Shown here piece after piece: positions 23,014-29,731 of a stretch of DNA of 29,731 bases. The position numbers were made by a program, and so were the translations under genes. The DNA is from a virus, in the IMG/VR virus record IMGVR_UViG_3300037520_002403, positions 1 through 29,731 of that record. One strand, given 5' to 3'. The notes beneath the pieces are model-generated. The model worked only from the letters and a program-made list of their open reading frames with translations. It did not search any database and had not been told where the DNA came from. Position 1 is the stretch's first letter, and each line of letters begins with the position of its first letter.

Positions 23014-23905
23014 GGCCCGCCCGATGGCACCTCGTCACGAAACTCACCCGAAGCGAATGGCTCGTCGCCCCGCAAGCCTTTTTCAAAATCGAATTGAAAA
23101 CCCTGTTCTGGTCACCCGTCAGACGCCCGCTCGTCCGGTCCCGTTTTTTAAAAACCTCCTTCAAATGCCCGGCCAGCCCCACCGGCAACGGCACGGCATA
23201 CCGCTTCCGCGGATCCCCCTCCTTCCGCTTTGAGTCATTCAACCAAATGACCCCTTCCACAAAATCCACATCCTGTTTGCCGAACTCCGCTTCATTGAAC
23301 CGGCAGCCCAAGTGCGCGCAAATCTCGAAGACCGTCCGCATCCATTTCGCCCGGTCCGCGAAGGCCGCCCGCGCCGCCGCGAAATCCTCCGTCGAAAGCT
23401 CCTTCTTCGGCTTCGGCGGCGTCCGCGCCACCTTCGCCAGCGCCAGGGCATTCTTGGCGCAAAGCTCCCGCCGCAGCGCCTCTTGGATCACGAAGGAAAA
23501 CAGTTTCAACTCCAGCCGCGCCGTGTTGTGGCTCGCCCCCTGCCCCTTCCGCCAGTCCATGAAATCGTGTGCATGCTCATACCGAATGTCCGCTGGATGC
23601 CGCAAATTCCGCACCCGCATCCACTCCAGACACCGGCTCCACGCCAACTCGTATCTTTTCCGCGACCGCACATTCTCGAAGTGGGATTCCAAATATGCCG
23701 GAGCCCACTCAACAAAATCCCCATGCCGGAGCGCCGTCAGCGCCTCCCGCTTCGAAGCCACCTCCGCCATCCGCTGCGCCTTCCGAGTCTCCTTCGGATC
23801 ATTGATCCGGCACCGAGTCGATTCCTCCCGCCATTTCCCCGAATCCAGGTCCCGATATTTCAGAACCCAAAACGCCGACTTCGAAGTCTTCCGCAAAAAC
23901 GCCAT
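22886..23905 (-). CDS. int: tyrosine recombinase (phage integrase)
   Basis: A 339-residue integrase starting MAFLRKTSKSAFWVLKYRD (AP2-like N-terminal arm-binding domain), then a SAM-like core-binding domain, then the catalytic domain with Arg202 (HLGCRFNEAE), probable Lys228, HSLR (His283, Arg286), VNHSTRLVHAVY (His309, Tyr318). This is the R-K-H-R-H-Y set. The ATG at 23905 was chosen because the longer open frame runs through the attP region and over the divergent primase gene; GGAGG lies just upstream, and GGGAG a few bases further. It integrates the phage genome at the host attB. Confidence 0.9.
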   Translation of the reverse strand: MAFLRKTSKSAFWVLKYRDLDSGKWREESTRCRINDPKETRKAQRMAEVASKREALTALRHGDFVEWAPAYLESHFENVRSRKRYELAWSRCLEWMRVRNLRHPADIRYEHAHDFMDWRKGQGASHNTARLELKLFSFVIQEALRRELCAKNALALAKVARTPPKPKKELSTEDFAAARAAFADRAKWMRTVFEICAHLGCRFNEAEFGKQDVDFVEGVIWLNDSKRKEGDPRKRYAVPLPVGLAGHLKEVFKKRDRTSGRLTGDQNRVFNSILKKACGATSHSLRVSFVTRCHRAGLSESQAMRLVNHSTRLVHAVYSKLNLSDARAAAALVPPPGGL

Positions 23906-24136
23906 GCCTCCAAACTCCCACAAGCTCCCACACACCTCCACAAAAATCGTGTGGGACAAAGTGGGCTTTTGTTCATTAACAACGCCTTGCGTAAGTTCAA
24001 ATTCTCTACCGTTACACCACGAGGCAATCTTTTGTCTTGTTTTTGAAGCACTTGCGGGAGGCTCCCACACGGCTCCCACATTTTTTTGGGTGTTTGCCGA
24101 TGTGCAACAGGCGTCACTTTCCAGCGGGAGACTTTC
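23906..24136. promoter_or_regulatory. int-primase divergent region, probable attP
   Basis: CTCCCACA direct repeats occur as two pairs: 23915-23922 with 23925-23932, and 24062-24069 with 24073-24080. Starts are 10 and 11 bases apart, about one helical turn. Another CTCCACA lies at 23936-23942 and TGTGGGA is inverted at 23950-23956. The pairs flank ~130 bp containing a tRNA-like stretch (24 bases from 23996). Paired arm-type sites flanking a core beside int is the attP architecture of lambda-type systems. The divergent promoters of int and primase must also lie here, though I cannot define their boxes. Confidence 0.6.
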
Positions 24137-25300
24137 GTGAGCAAGGAAAAAGTCCCCGTTGCCGAGCGCGCGCGCCGCTACCTTCAAAAAATGGGCCCCG
24201 CCGTCTCTGGGGCTGGCGGCCACACCCACACACTCTTGGCTGCCAGAGCACTCATCCGCGGCTTTTTGATGCCTTACGACGAGGCCTTGGCACTTTTGGA
24301 GGAATGGAACCAAGGCAATGCCGAGAAGTGGACGACACACGAACTCGAGCACAAGCTGCGCTCGGCGGCCAATGGCCCCGGTGCGGACGGTTATCTGCTC
24401 GGCGACACCCCCGCCGCCACTCACAGGCCCGCTATTCCGTCTCCGAGCAAGCCGCAGCCAAAAATCCAATACGATCTCGAAAAACTGCGCCGCCTGGCTG
24501 GCGACATGGCCGACACGGTGGACCTGCCATTTCTTGCCAACCGTTCGGAGATCGACCCGGCTGGCATCACTGCGACCGATTTTCTATCGCGGCTTTACAC
24601 GCCGTCCGCAGGCGAGCGCGTCATCGTTTTCTCGGAATACAAAAGCCAAGGCCAAGCCGTGTGGCCCACCGAGCAGATTCCCACGGCCGGTCCTGATGGC
24701 ATCTGGTTCCTCGCCCAGCCGGTGGACGGAAAACTCCGCCCCAACCCTCGCCTGGGGAAAATGTCCCGCCGTTCCGAGGAGTCTGTCTTGGCGTGGCGGT
24801 GGCTTGTGCTCGAGAGCGACGACGCCCCGCTGAGGCTCTGGCTGGCGGCCTTGGCCCGTGTGGTGCCTCGCATCGCCGCCATCACGACATCCGGCGGCCG
24901 CAGCGTCCACGCCCTGGTCCGCGTTGACGCTCCGACCAAAAAGGCATGGGACGAATTCAAACGCGAACTTATCGGGCTCGTGGCGGTGGGAGCCGATCAA
25001 GGCGCCCTGTCTGCGGTGCGGCTCACCCGGCTCCCCGCCTGCATGCGTGGAGATCGCGAGCAAAAGCTCCTCTACTTTTCTCCGTCTGCACCGGCTTTGA
25101 CGATTGCCGACATTCTTCCCCGCCGCGATGTCCTGGCGTTTTGGAAGGAAGAATGCACCCGGCTTGCATGGGCTGGTTATCCGGCCGCCGAGTTGCCGCG
25201 GGCCATCGCCGCCTGCCGCCATTACGCCCGCTTTGACTCTTTTTTCATTTCCGCGGTCGAGGAACTCGAACGCGAATTGTCCGCAGCAGCAGCCCCATAA
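24137..25300 (+). CDS. DNA primase-like protein (PriCT/AEP type)
   Basis: A 387-residue protein read from GTG at 24137, preceded by a good ribosome binding site (AGCGGGAG, 6 bases upstream), one of the few in the window. The N-terminus (RARRYLQKMGPAVSGAGGHT... ALLEEWNQ... HELEHKLRSA) resembles the primase C-terminal helical domain (PriCT) of phage primase-helicases. A later segment carries LVLESDDAP (about 224-231), TSGGRSVHALV (251-261) and VRLTRLPACMRG, which fit the three motifs of archaeo-eukaryotic primases. The domain order, PriCT first, is unusual. It pairs with the helicase gene that follows directly. Initiation of phage DNA replication. Confidence 0.7.
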   Translation: MSKEKVPVAERARRYLQKMGPAVSGAGGHTHTLLAARALIRGFLMPYDEALALLEEWNQGNAEKWTTHELEHKLRSAANGPGADGYLLGDTPAATHRPAIPSPSKPQPKIQYDLEKLRRLAGDMADTVDLPFLANRSEIDPAGITATDFLSRLYTPSAGERVIVFSEYKSQGQAVWPTEQIPTAGPDGIWFLAQPVDGKLRPNPRLGKMSRRSEESVLAWRWLVLESDDAPLRLWLAALARVVPRIAAITTSGGRSVHALVRVDAPTKKAWDEFKRELIGLVAVGADQGALSAVRLTRLPACMRGDREQKLLYFSPSAPALTIADILPRRDVLAFWKEECTRLAWAGYPAAELPRAIAACRHYARFDSFFISAVEELERELSAAAAP

Positions 25301-25307
25301 AAAAACA

Positions 25308-26933
25308 ATGAGTGAGATAGGAGACCAGGTCAGTTCCAAGCTGGCCGAATATGGCATCGTCGCGCACCCCGGCGATGCCCAGGAGGCCAAGACAGGAGAA
25401 AACCCCGAGATGCCCATGGTTCAAATCGTGCCGGTGATTTCGACCATGGCACGAGAGATCGGCGGCATCCTCAGCCAAAACGGCGTTTTCGTTCGCCAGC
25501 GCTCAGCCATGACCATTTCGCCCGAAGGCCGGTTGGTCGAAATGAGCGCGAGGCGTTTCCGAACCTACTGCGAAGACCATCTCGTCACATTCAAATGGGA
25601 GATGCCGAAGCCGAATGTTTTCGAAAAGAAACCCCAGACCATCACCGTCGAGGCCGCAGCCACGATCCTCGAGTCCGACCAATTCCTCGCCCGCCAGCGC
25701 GAACTCCTGCGGGTCGCCACCGTCCGGCAGCCGGTGCGTCGCAAGGATGGCCGCATCGAACTCCTGCCCTACGGCTACGATGCCGAGGCCCAGACTTACA
25801 CGCAAAACTCGGGCGTGGAATTCGCCATGGACATGCCGCTCTCCGAGGCGCGCACGGTTCTCCGCGAACTGCTCAAGGAGTTCCCGTTCGGAGACCGCAA
25901 GACCGACGGCCAATCGCGCAACGAAGCCATCGTCGTTTCCGCGATGCTCTCGATGTTTGCCGCGCCGCTCCTTCGACCGCAGGCTCGCCGGTTGAACTTC
26001 ATGTTTTCCTCAAACTCCGTCGGCTCTGGCAAAACTCTCCTCGCCCAGCTCGCCATCATCACGAGCATTGGAAGTTGCGATGTCCAGCCGCTCCCCGAAA
26101 ACCAAGAAGATTGGCGCAAAATCCTCGACACTGAATCCCTCGCAGGCAGCCCTTACATCCTCTTCGACGACTGCAACGGATTCCTTAAATCCCCGACCCT
26201 AAACGCATTTCTCACCGCCTCGACCTGGACCGGCCGCAAGATGAACACCCAGCAAAAGTTCGCCGTGCCTAAGATCGCCACCGTCTTCCTCACCGGCAAC
26301 AACCTCGAGGTCACCCCAGATGTCGCCCGGCGCTTCCTCCATTGCCGCATGGTCACCGACGAGGCCGACCCTCAAGCGCGCAAGATCGAAAAGGTTTTTT
26401 CGGATGAATGGCTCGAGACGCCCGCCGTGCGCTCCCAGCTCCTCGCCTGCCTTTGGGCCATCGTGCGCGAATGGGACGCCGCAGGCCGCCCTGGTCCCAA
26501 CCGCATCGTTCGCGGATACGAGCCATGGTCCCACACCTTTGGAGGCATGTGCGTCTTCGCCGGGTTCGGCGATCCCATGGAGCCGCTGCCGGTCGAAGAG
26601 TCTGGCAACAGCGAACTCGCCGACATGGTCGCCCTCGTGAGCCATTTGGCCCAGAACATCGACGACCTTTGCGAATACACCTTTCAACAAGTGGTGGACG
26701 CGGCCCGCGAGGTGAACGCATTCACTTGGATGCTGGAAGGCAAAGAAGAGCGGGAAGGCAAAGACGGCCCGAGCCGTTACATCCTCACAGCAAAGGCCAA
26801 TTCCAAGTTCGGACGCCTCCTCGCCGAGCATTACGGTGGCAAGAAGTTCCGCCTGCCCAACGGCCGCACCGTTCGCTGGGGCCAGCAGGGCAAGAACCGC
26901 CAGCGTCTCTATACGCTCACGGTGCTCGACTAA
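25308..26933 (+). CDS. AAA+ replicative helicase-like ATPase
   Basis: A 541-residue protein. The central ATPase shows SSNSVGSGKTLLA with Walker A Lys242, YILFDDCNG (Walker B, Asp287-Asp288), LTGNN sensor (329-332) and DVARRF with candidate arginine finger(s) 341-342, typical of phage/plasmid AAA+ helicases partnered with primases. The N-terminal 200 residues are a separate domain, perhaps DNA or primase binding, and the C-terminal ~140 a helical and winged-helix-like region. Starts 7 bases after the primase stop with an A-rich leader. Together the two genes form the replication module; base composition is noticeably less C-skewed than in the tail genes. Confidence 0.75.
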   Translation: MSEIGDQVSSKLAEYGIVAHPGDAQEAKTGENPEMPMVQIVPVISTMAREIGGILSQNGVFVRQRSAMTISPEGRLVEMSARRFRTYCEDHLVTFKWEMPKPNVFEKKPQTITVEAAATILESDQFLARQRELLRVATVRQPVRRKDGRIELLPYGYDAEAQTYTQNSGVEFAMDMPLSEARTVLRELLKEFPFGDRKTDGQSRNEAIVVSAMLSMFAAPLLRPQARRLNFMFSSNSVGSGKTLLAQLAIITSIGSCDVQPLPENQEDWRKILDTESLAGSPYILFDDCNGFLKSPTLNAFLTASTWTGRKMNTQQKFAVPKIATVFLTGNNLEVTPDVARRFLHCRMVTDEADPQARKIEKVFSDEWLETPAVRSQLLACLWAIVREWDAAGRPGPNRIVRGYEPWSHTFGGMCVFAGFGDPMEPLPVEESGNSELADMVALVSHLAQNIDDLCEYTFQQVVDAAREVNAFTWMLEGKEEREGKDGPSRYILTAKANSKFGRLLAEHYGGKKFRLPNGRTVRWGQQGKNRQRLYTLTVLD

Positions 26934-26946
26934 GTTCCCTGCGGTT

Positions 26947-27364
26947 CCCCGCACCCCTGCATAAGTCATGCACAGGTCCGCCTGTTCCCTCCGTCTGCGC
27001 CTGTTACCCGCGCCCCTTTGTTGCAAATTTGCACCGAACCCCCGCACCCCTGCCTGCACCTATGCACTGCGACAGGCTTGCAACTCATTCAACATCAACC
27101 ATTGGATTTTCTCTCTGCATAGGTGGCATAGGTGGCATAGGTCTTTAGAAGTTTGTGATTATGGGTTGGGGTGTCGTCGTGATTTAAAGGCGGAGACCCC
27201 CGCACCTATGTTCCCGGTTCCGTTGTCCACGGCGAGCGGAAGGAATCTCTTTGCGGTTTGGCTCCATGCAGTTTGCCAGTCGCCCGTTGTTTTTGAGAGA
27301 TCGGAACCCGAAGCCTACGGAACCGGAACCGAGGAACCGGTTCCGCTACCGTTCCGTTTGACAT
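26947..27364. repeat. repeat-rich gene-free region (candidate origin/packaging site)
   Basis: This occupies most of the 445-bp gap between the helicase and the small terminase; no coding signal is seen. Direct repeats: CCCCGCACCCCTGC at 26947-26960 and 27040-27053, and CCCCGCACCTATG near 27198. Iteron-like array: CATAGGTGG tandem at 27118-27126 and 27127-27135 plus CATAGGT 27136-27142, inverted copies ACCTATG at 27058-27064 and 27204-27210. Palindromes: TGCAAATTTGCA (27022-27033) and GGAACCGGTTCC (27333-27344). A cluster of GGAACCG/CGTTCCG occupies 27302-27376. Candidates are an origin fired by the replication module, or the terminase recognition site. Confidence 0.6.
27357..27364 (+). promoter_or_regulatory. 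TTTGACAT motif upstream of small terminase
   Basis: TTTGACAT at 27357-27364 precedes the ATG at 27379/27382 at about the same distance as TTTGACA precedes the starts at 8207, 9489 and 16477. It lies within the GGAACCG-type repeat cluster. Meaning unknown. Confidence 0.3.
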
Positions 27365-27378
27365 CGTTCCGTTCCGTA

Positions 27379-27978
27379 ATGATGAAAAGGCACGGAAGGG
27401 AACAAGCGGACCTGGTGAAGGCATGCGCGGCCGCGCACGGCGTCACCACCCGCGCCGTGCGGAAGTGGCGCGACCAGGTCGATCCCCGCTGGAACAAATT
27501 TTTAGCGGAACGCGCCGCGGCCGGAATGGTCCCGGTGGGAGCGGCCGCCCCGGCGGCGCCGGTCGTCGCCCGCGAGTGGACCGATGAGGAACTCGCCCTG
27601 GAAAACCAGATTCGGAAAATGAAAGAGTCCACCGCCGATCTGCGGGAGCGAGCGGAACTGGCAAAGTCGGCTGGCGATCTCGATGCGGAAATGGCACTCC
27701 GCCGCATGTGGCTCCAACACGCCGAAGCCCTCCGCCGGTTGGAAAAAGATGCCCCCGGCATCTCGGCGGCCTCCGGCGATGTCGTTCCAAAAAAACTCGC
27801 CGCCCAAACGATCCTCCAATACTCGGCCGCCGTCGCCGCGGCCGTCTCGAATCTGCCCGACCGCATTCTTTCCCTGATTCCTTCAGTCGGCGAAGACATC
27901 GCCGCCAAAATTCGCGCCGAGTCTGAAGAGGTGATGCGCGCGGCAAAATCAGTCCGCCTCGATGCCATCACTGTTTGA
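27379..27978 (+). CDS. terS: small terminase subunit candidate
   Basis: A 199-residue protein. KACAAAHGVTTRAVRKWRDQ (about residues 15-34) is an N-terminal helix-turn-helix for DNA recognition; the middle is a long charged coiled coil (ENQIRKMKESTADLRERAEL...) for oligomerisation; the C-terminus is a short acidic-basic tail. This domain order and position immediately before the large terminase are the TerS pattern, as in Nu1-like proteins. Two in-frame ATGs, 27379 and 27382, give MMKRHGRE or MKRHGRE. Its last 17 bases overlap the large terminase start. It likely binds the repeat cluster just upstream. Confidence 0.7.
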   Translation: MMKRHGREQADLVKACAAAHGVTTRAVRKWRDQVDPRWNKFLAERAAAGMVPVGAAAPAAPVVAREWTDEELALENQIRKMKESTADLRERAELAKSAGDLDAEMALRRMWLQHAEALRRLEKDAPGISAASGDVVPKKLAAQTILQYSAAVAAAVSNLPDRILSLIPSVGEDIAAKIRAESEEVMRAAKSVRLDAITV

Positions 27979-29674
27979 CGAACTCCAAGAGCAACTCGAC
28001 CGCATCTGGGAGCCGAGCCGCCGACCGTCTGCCCTCGAGTGGGCCCAAGAAAATGTCTATCTCGACAAACGCTTCTCCCCCCGCCCCGGCCGCTACGACG
28101 CCGACTACACTCCCTACCTTCGCCAGCTTCACCTCTGGTTCTCCGATCCAAAAATCCGCCAACTCACCTTCGTAAAATCCGCCCAGGTCGGCGGCACCAC
28201 CTGGCTGGCGAACTGCCTGATGTGGGCGATCTCCGAAGACCCCGGCCCGATCCTCTATGTGACCAGCACCAACGAAAACGCGAAATCCTGGTCGGAGCGC
28301 GAACTCCACCCGCGCCTCCGCGCCTGCCGCGCGCTCAAGCCCCTCCTCCCCGACAACGACGACGACTTCCGCAAAACGGAAATGCACTTCGCCACCTGCA
28401 CGCTGAAGCTCGTCGGTGCCTGCTCCGAAGGAAACCTCGCCTCGCGCCCCATCCGCTACCTCTTCGCCGACGAGGTGGACAAATGGCCGGACGACTCCTC
28501 CCTCGAAGCTCCCGCCCTCGAGCTCGCCATGGCGCGCCTCAATTTCTACCGAAAAATCAGCAAAGCCTGCCTCACCTCCACGCCCACCGTCGAGGCCGGT
28601 GCAGTCTGGCAGCAATTCCTCGCCGGGTCCCAGCACCGTTTTCACCTCACCTGTCCCGACTGCGGCCACGCCCAGCCGCTGCGCTTCGAGCAACTCCGCT
28701 GGCCCGAGCACCACCGCGACCTCGCTGGCATGTGGGACCTCGCCGGAGTCGAGCGCGACACCGCCTACCACTGCGAAGCCTGCAATTCCGCTTGGCCGCA
28801 ATCCCTCCAAAGCGATCTCGTCCGCCGCGGTGAATGGCGCCCTGGCAACGACAAAGCCCCCGCCGACCACATCTCCGCCCACATCTCCGCGCTCTACTCC
28901 CCCCAGATTTCCTGGGGCGATCTCGCCCGCATCTTCCTCCAAAAAAAAGAATCCACCGGCGGCCTCCACGATTTTTACAACAACTTTCTCGGCCTCCCCT
29001 GGGAAAACCGCGCCGCCCAGGTCAAAGAAGACGCCGTCCTCTCCCTCCGCGATCCCGCCTACCGCACCGGCCAGATCCCCCCCGGCATCGAGCCCGTCGT
29101 TCTCACGCTCTGCGCCGACCCCGGCGAACGCGCCACCCATTGGACCGTCGAGGCCCGCATACAATCCGGCGAATCCTGGATCATCGACTACGGCACCGTT
29201 CTCGCCATCGAGGACCTCGTCTCCCCCGAATTCCTCGCCGCCCGCCGCTACCCATGCGGCGACCAAATCCTCTCCCCCCGCTTCGGCCTCATCGACTCCG
29301 GCTGGTCCGCCGAGCGCGTCTATTCCGTCTGCGCCCGCTCCTCCGGCCTCTACATGCCCAGCAAAGGCTCCACCGCCGCCTTCGGCACATGGAACCAATC
29401 CGCCGTCCAGTCCTACCCCACGCTCCGCCTCGTCACCTATGTCGACCACACGGCGAAACTGGAACTCTACCTCGAACGCATTAACAAAAAAATGCCCCCC
29501 CTCCTGCACCTTCCCGCAGACGCCTCCACCGAGTTCATCCGCGGCCACTCCGGCCAGCAACTCCTCCAAAACAAAAACTCCCGCCTTGCCCCCTACTACT
29601 GGAAAAAAATCCCCGAAGATCACTACGGCGATTGCACGAAACTCCACGGCGTCGCCTGGTGGGTTCTCAAATGA
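27962..29674 (+). CDS. terL: large terminase subunit, GpA family
   Basis: A 570-residue packaging ATPase-nuclease. ATPase: KSAQVGGTT (72-80) is the GpA-family Walker A variant, YLFADEVDKWP (166-176) is Walker B. A zinc knuckle follows: CPDCG (231-235) and CEAC (271-274). The nuclease domain starts near Asp386 (LTLCADPGER) with further acidic residues (GLIDSGWS) and an ending DCTKLHGVAWW. It translocates DNA into the prohead and cuts it, at cos or pac. The length is typical. Starts within the terS end; its stop overlaps the next ATG. Confidence 0.9.
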   Translation: MPSLFDELQEQLDRIWEPSRRPSALEWAQENVYLDKRFSPRPGRYDADYTPYLRQLHLWFSDPKIRQLTFVKSAQVGGTTWLANCLMWAISEDPGPILYVTSTNENAKSWSERELHPRLRACRALKPLLPDNDDDFRKTEMHFATCTLKLVGACSEGNLASRPIRYLFADEVDKWPDDSSLEAPALELAMARLNFYRKISKACLTSTPTVEAGAVWQQFLAGSQHRFHLTCPDCGHAQPLRFEQLRWPEHHRDLAGMWDLAGVERDTAYHCEACNSAWPQSLQSDLVRRGEWRPGNDKAPADHISAHISALYSPQISWGDLARIFLQKKESTGGLHDFYNNFLGLPWENRAAQVKEDAVLSLRDPAYRTGQIPPGIEPVVLTLCADPGERATHWTVEARIQSGESWIIDYGTVLAIEDLVSPEFLAARRYPCGDQILSPRFGLIDSGWSAERVYSVCARSSGLYMPSKGSTAAFGTWNQSAVQSYPTLRLVTYVDHTAKLELYLERINKKMPPLLHLPADASTEFIRGHSGQQLLQNKNSRLAPYYWKKIPEDHYGDCTKLHGVAWWVLK

Positions 29675-29731
29675 ACTGCCCAAACTGCCACAACCGAAAA
29701 AGCCGCATCGTGGACACCCGCAGTCCCCGCC
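29671..29731 (+). CDS. zinc-ribbon protein, 5' part only
   Basis: The gene runs off the window after about 20 codons: MNCPNCHNRKSRIVDTRSPR. CPNC followed ten residues later by VDTR resembles the N-terminus of NrdR-type zinc ribbons (CPxC...KVxDSR) and small phage zinc-ribbon proteins placed next to terminase, such as Mu Com. The second Cys pair, if any, is outside. Starts inside the terL stop (ATGA). Confidence 0.5.
   Translation, partial: MNCPNCHNRKSRIVDTRSPR

Noticed and set aside
23975-24025. A complete tRNA gene between int and primase
   Set aside because: Only a T-loop-like and a D-arm-like fragment are present; no cloverleaf or anticodon arm can be drawn in either strand.
23906-24469. 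N-terminal extension of the integrase reading frame
   Set aside because: It crosses the attP repeats and overlaps the divergent primase; the integrase family start is at the MAFLRKTSK methionine.
27118-27142. Short tandem repeats as a CRISPR array
   Set aside because: Unit of 9 bases without spacers; iteron-like, and no cas genes nearby.
26968-27378. Upstream extension of the small terminase frame across the repeat region
   Set aside because: The translated segment is Cys/Trp/His/Pro-rich with direct repeats and no coding character; the HTH start at 27379 is better.
27968-29683. 571-residue minus-strand open frame opposite the large terminase gene
   Set aside because: Antisense shadow of the clearly assigned TerL; repetitive acidic/Gly composition and no motif.

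Overview
This window is almost entirely bacteriophage DNA: a high-GC, densely packed genome of a tailed, temperate (integrase-encoding) phage. Nearly all genes lie on the + strand and many overlap by the ATGA stop/start arrangement. The host is probably Gram-negative, because a candidate inner-membrane/outer-membrane-lipoprotein spanin pair sits next to a holin and a zinc amidase. The C-rich coding strand and the near absence of Shine-Dalgarno sequences would suit a member of the Verrucomicrobiota/PVC group. That assignment is an inference from style only and has not been searched.

Layout. (1) 1-5055, tail assembly: the end of an upstream gene, two small structural candidates, a tail assembly chaperone pair joined by a very clear programmed -1 frameshift signal (slippery CCCAAAC at 1287-1293 plus a hairpin at 1301-1336), an unknown basic protein, the tape measure protein and two probable tail-tip proteins. 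(2) 5052-15887, host-recognition block: a Ser/Thr-rich low-GC adhesin-like protein, a glycosyltransferase-like protein, and six fibre or fibre-associated proteins, including two with paralogous N-termini and one with a YadA-like beta-roll. (3) 15902-18458, lysis: candidate i-spanin, candidate o-spanin lipoprotein, holin, amidase endolysin, then a metallophosphoesterase. (4) 18455-23013, regulatory and early genes: a DNA-binding-like protein, a small HEXXH metallopeptidase, two divergent and mutually similar ribbon-helix-helix repressors that share a short intergenic region with repeated operator-like sites, and a rightward run of very small proteins ending in a candidate excisionase. (5) 22886-24136, integration: a leftward tyrosine integrase and, upstream of it, a probable attP with paired direct repeats flanking a tRNA-like core. 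(6) 24137-26933, replication: a primase-like and an AAA+ helicase protein. (7) 26934-27378, a 445-bp gene-free region full of iteron-like repeats and palindromes (candidate origin and/or packaging site). (8) 27379-29731, packaging: small terminase, GpA-type large terminase and the start of a zinc-ribbon gene.

How it fits together. The terminase end of the window would logically continue into portal/capsid/head genes and return to the tail genes at position 1, so the window is about two thirds of a circularly permuted phage genome. The integrase and attP lie in the middle, with phage genes on both sides. This looks like an unintegrated form (virion or circular contig) rather than a prophage cut at that att site. 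The divergent RHH pair is the best candidate for the lysis/lysogeny switch, since no CI/Cro-type HTH pair is visible. The most notable items are the RHH-RHH switch, the attP arm architecture, the repeat-rich region before the small terminase, the frameshift cassette, and the mosaic low-GC adhesin domains.
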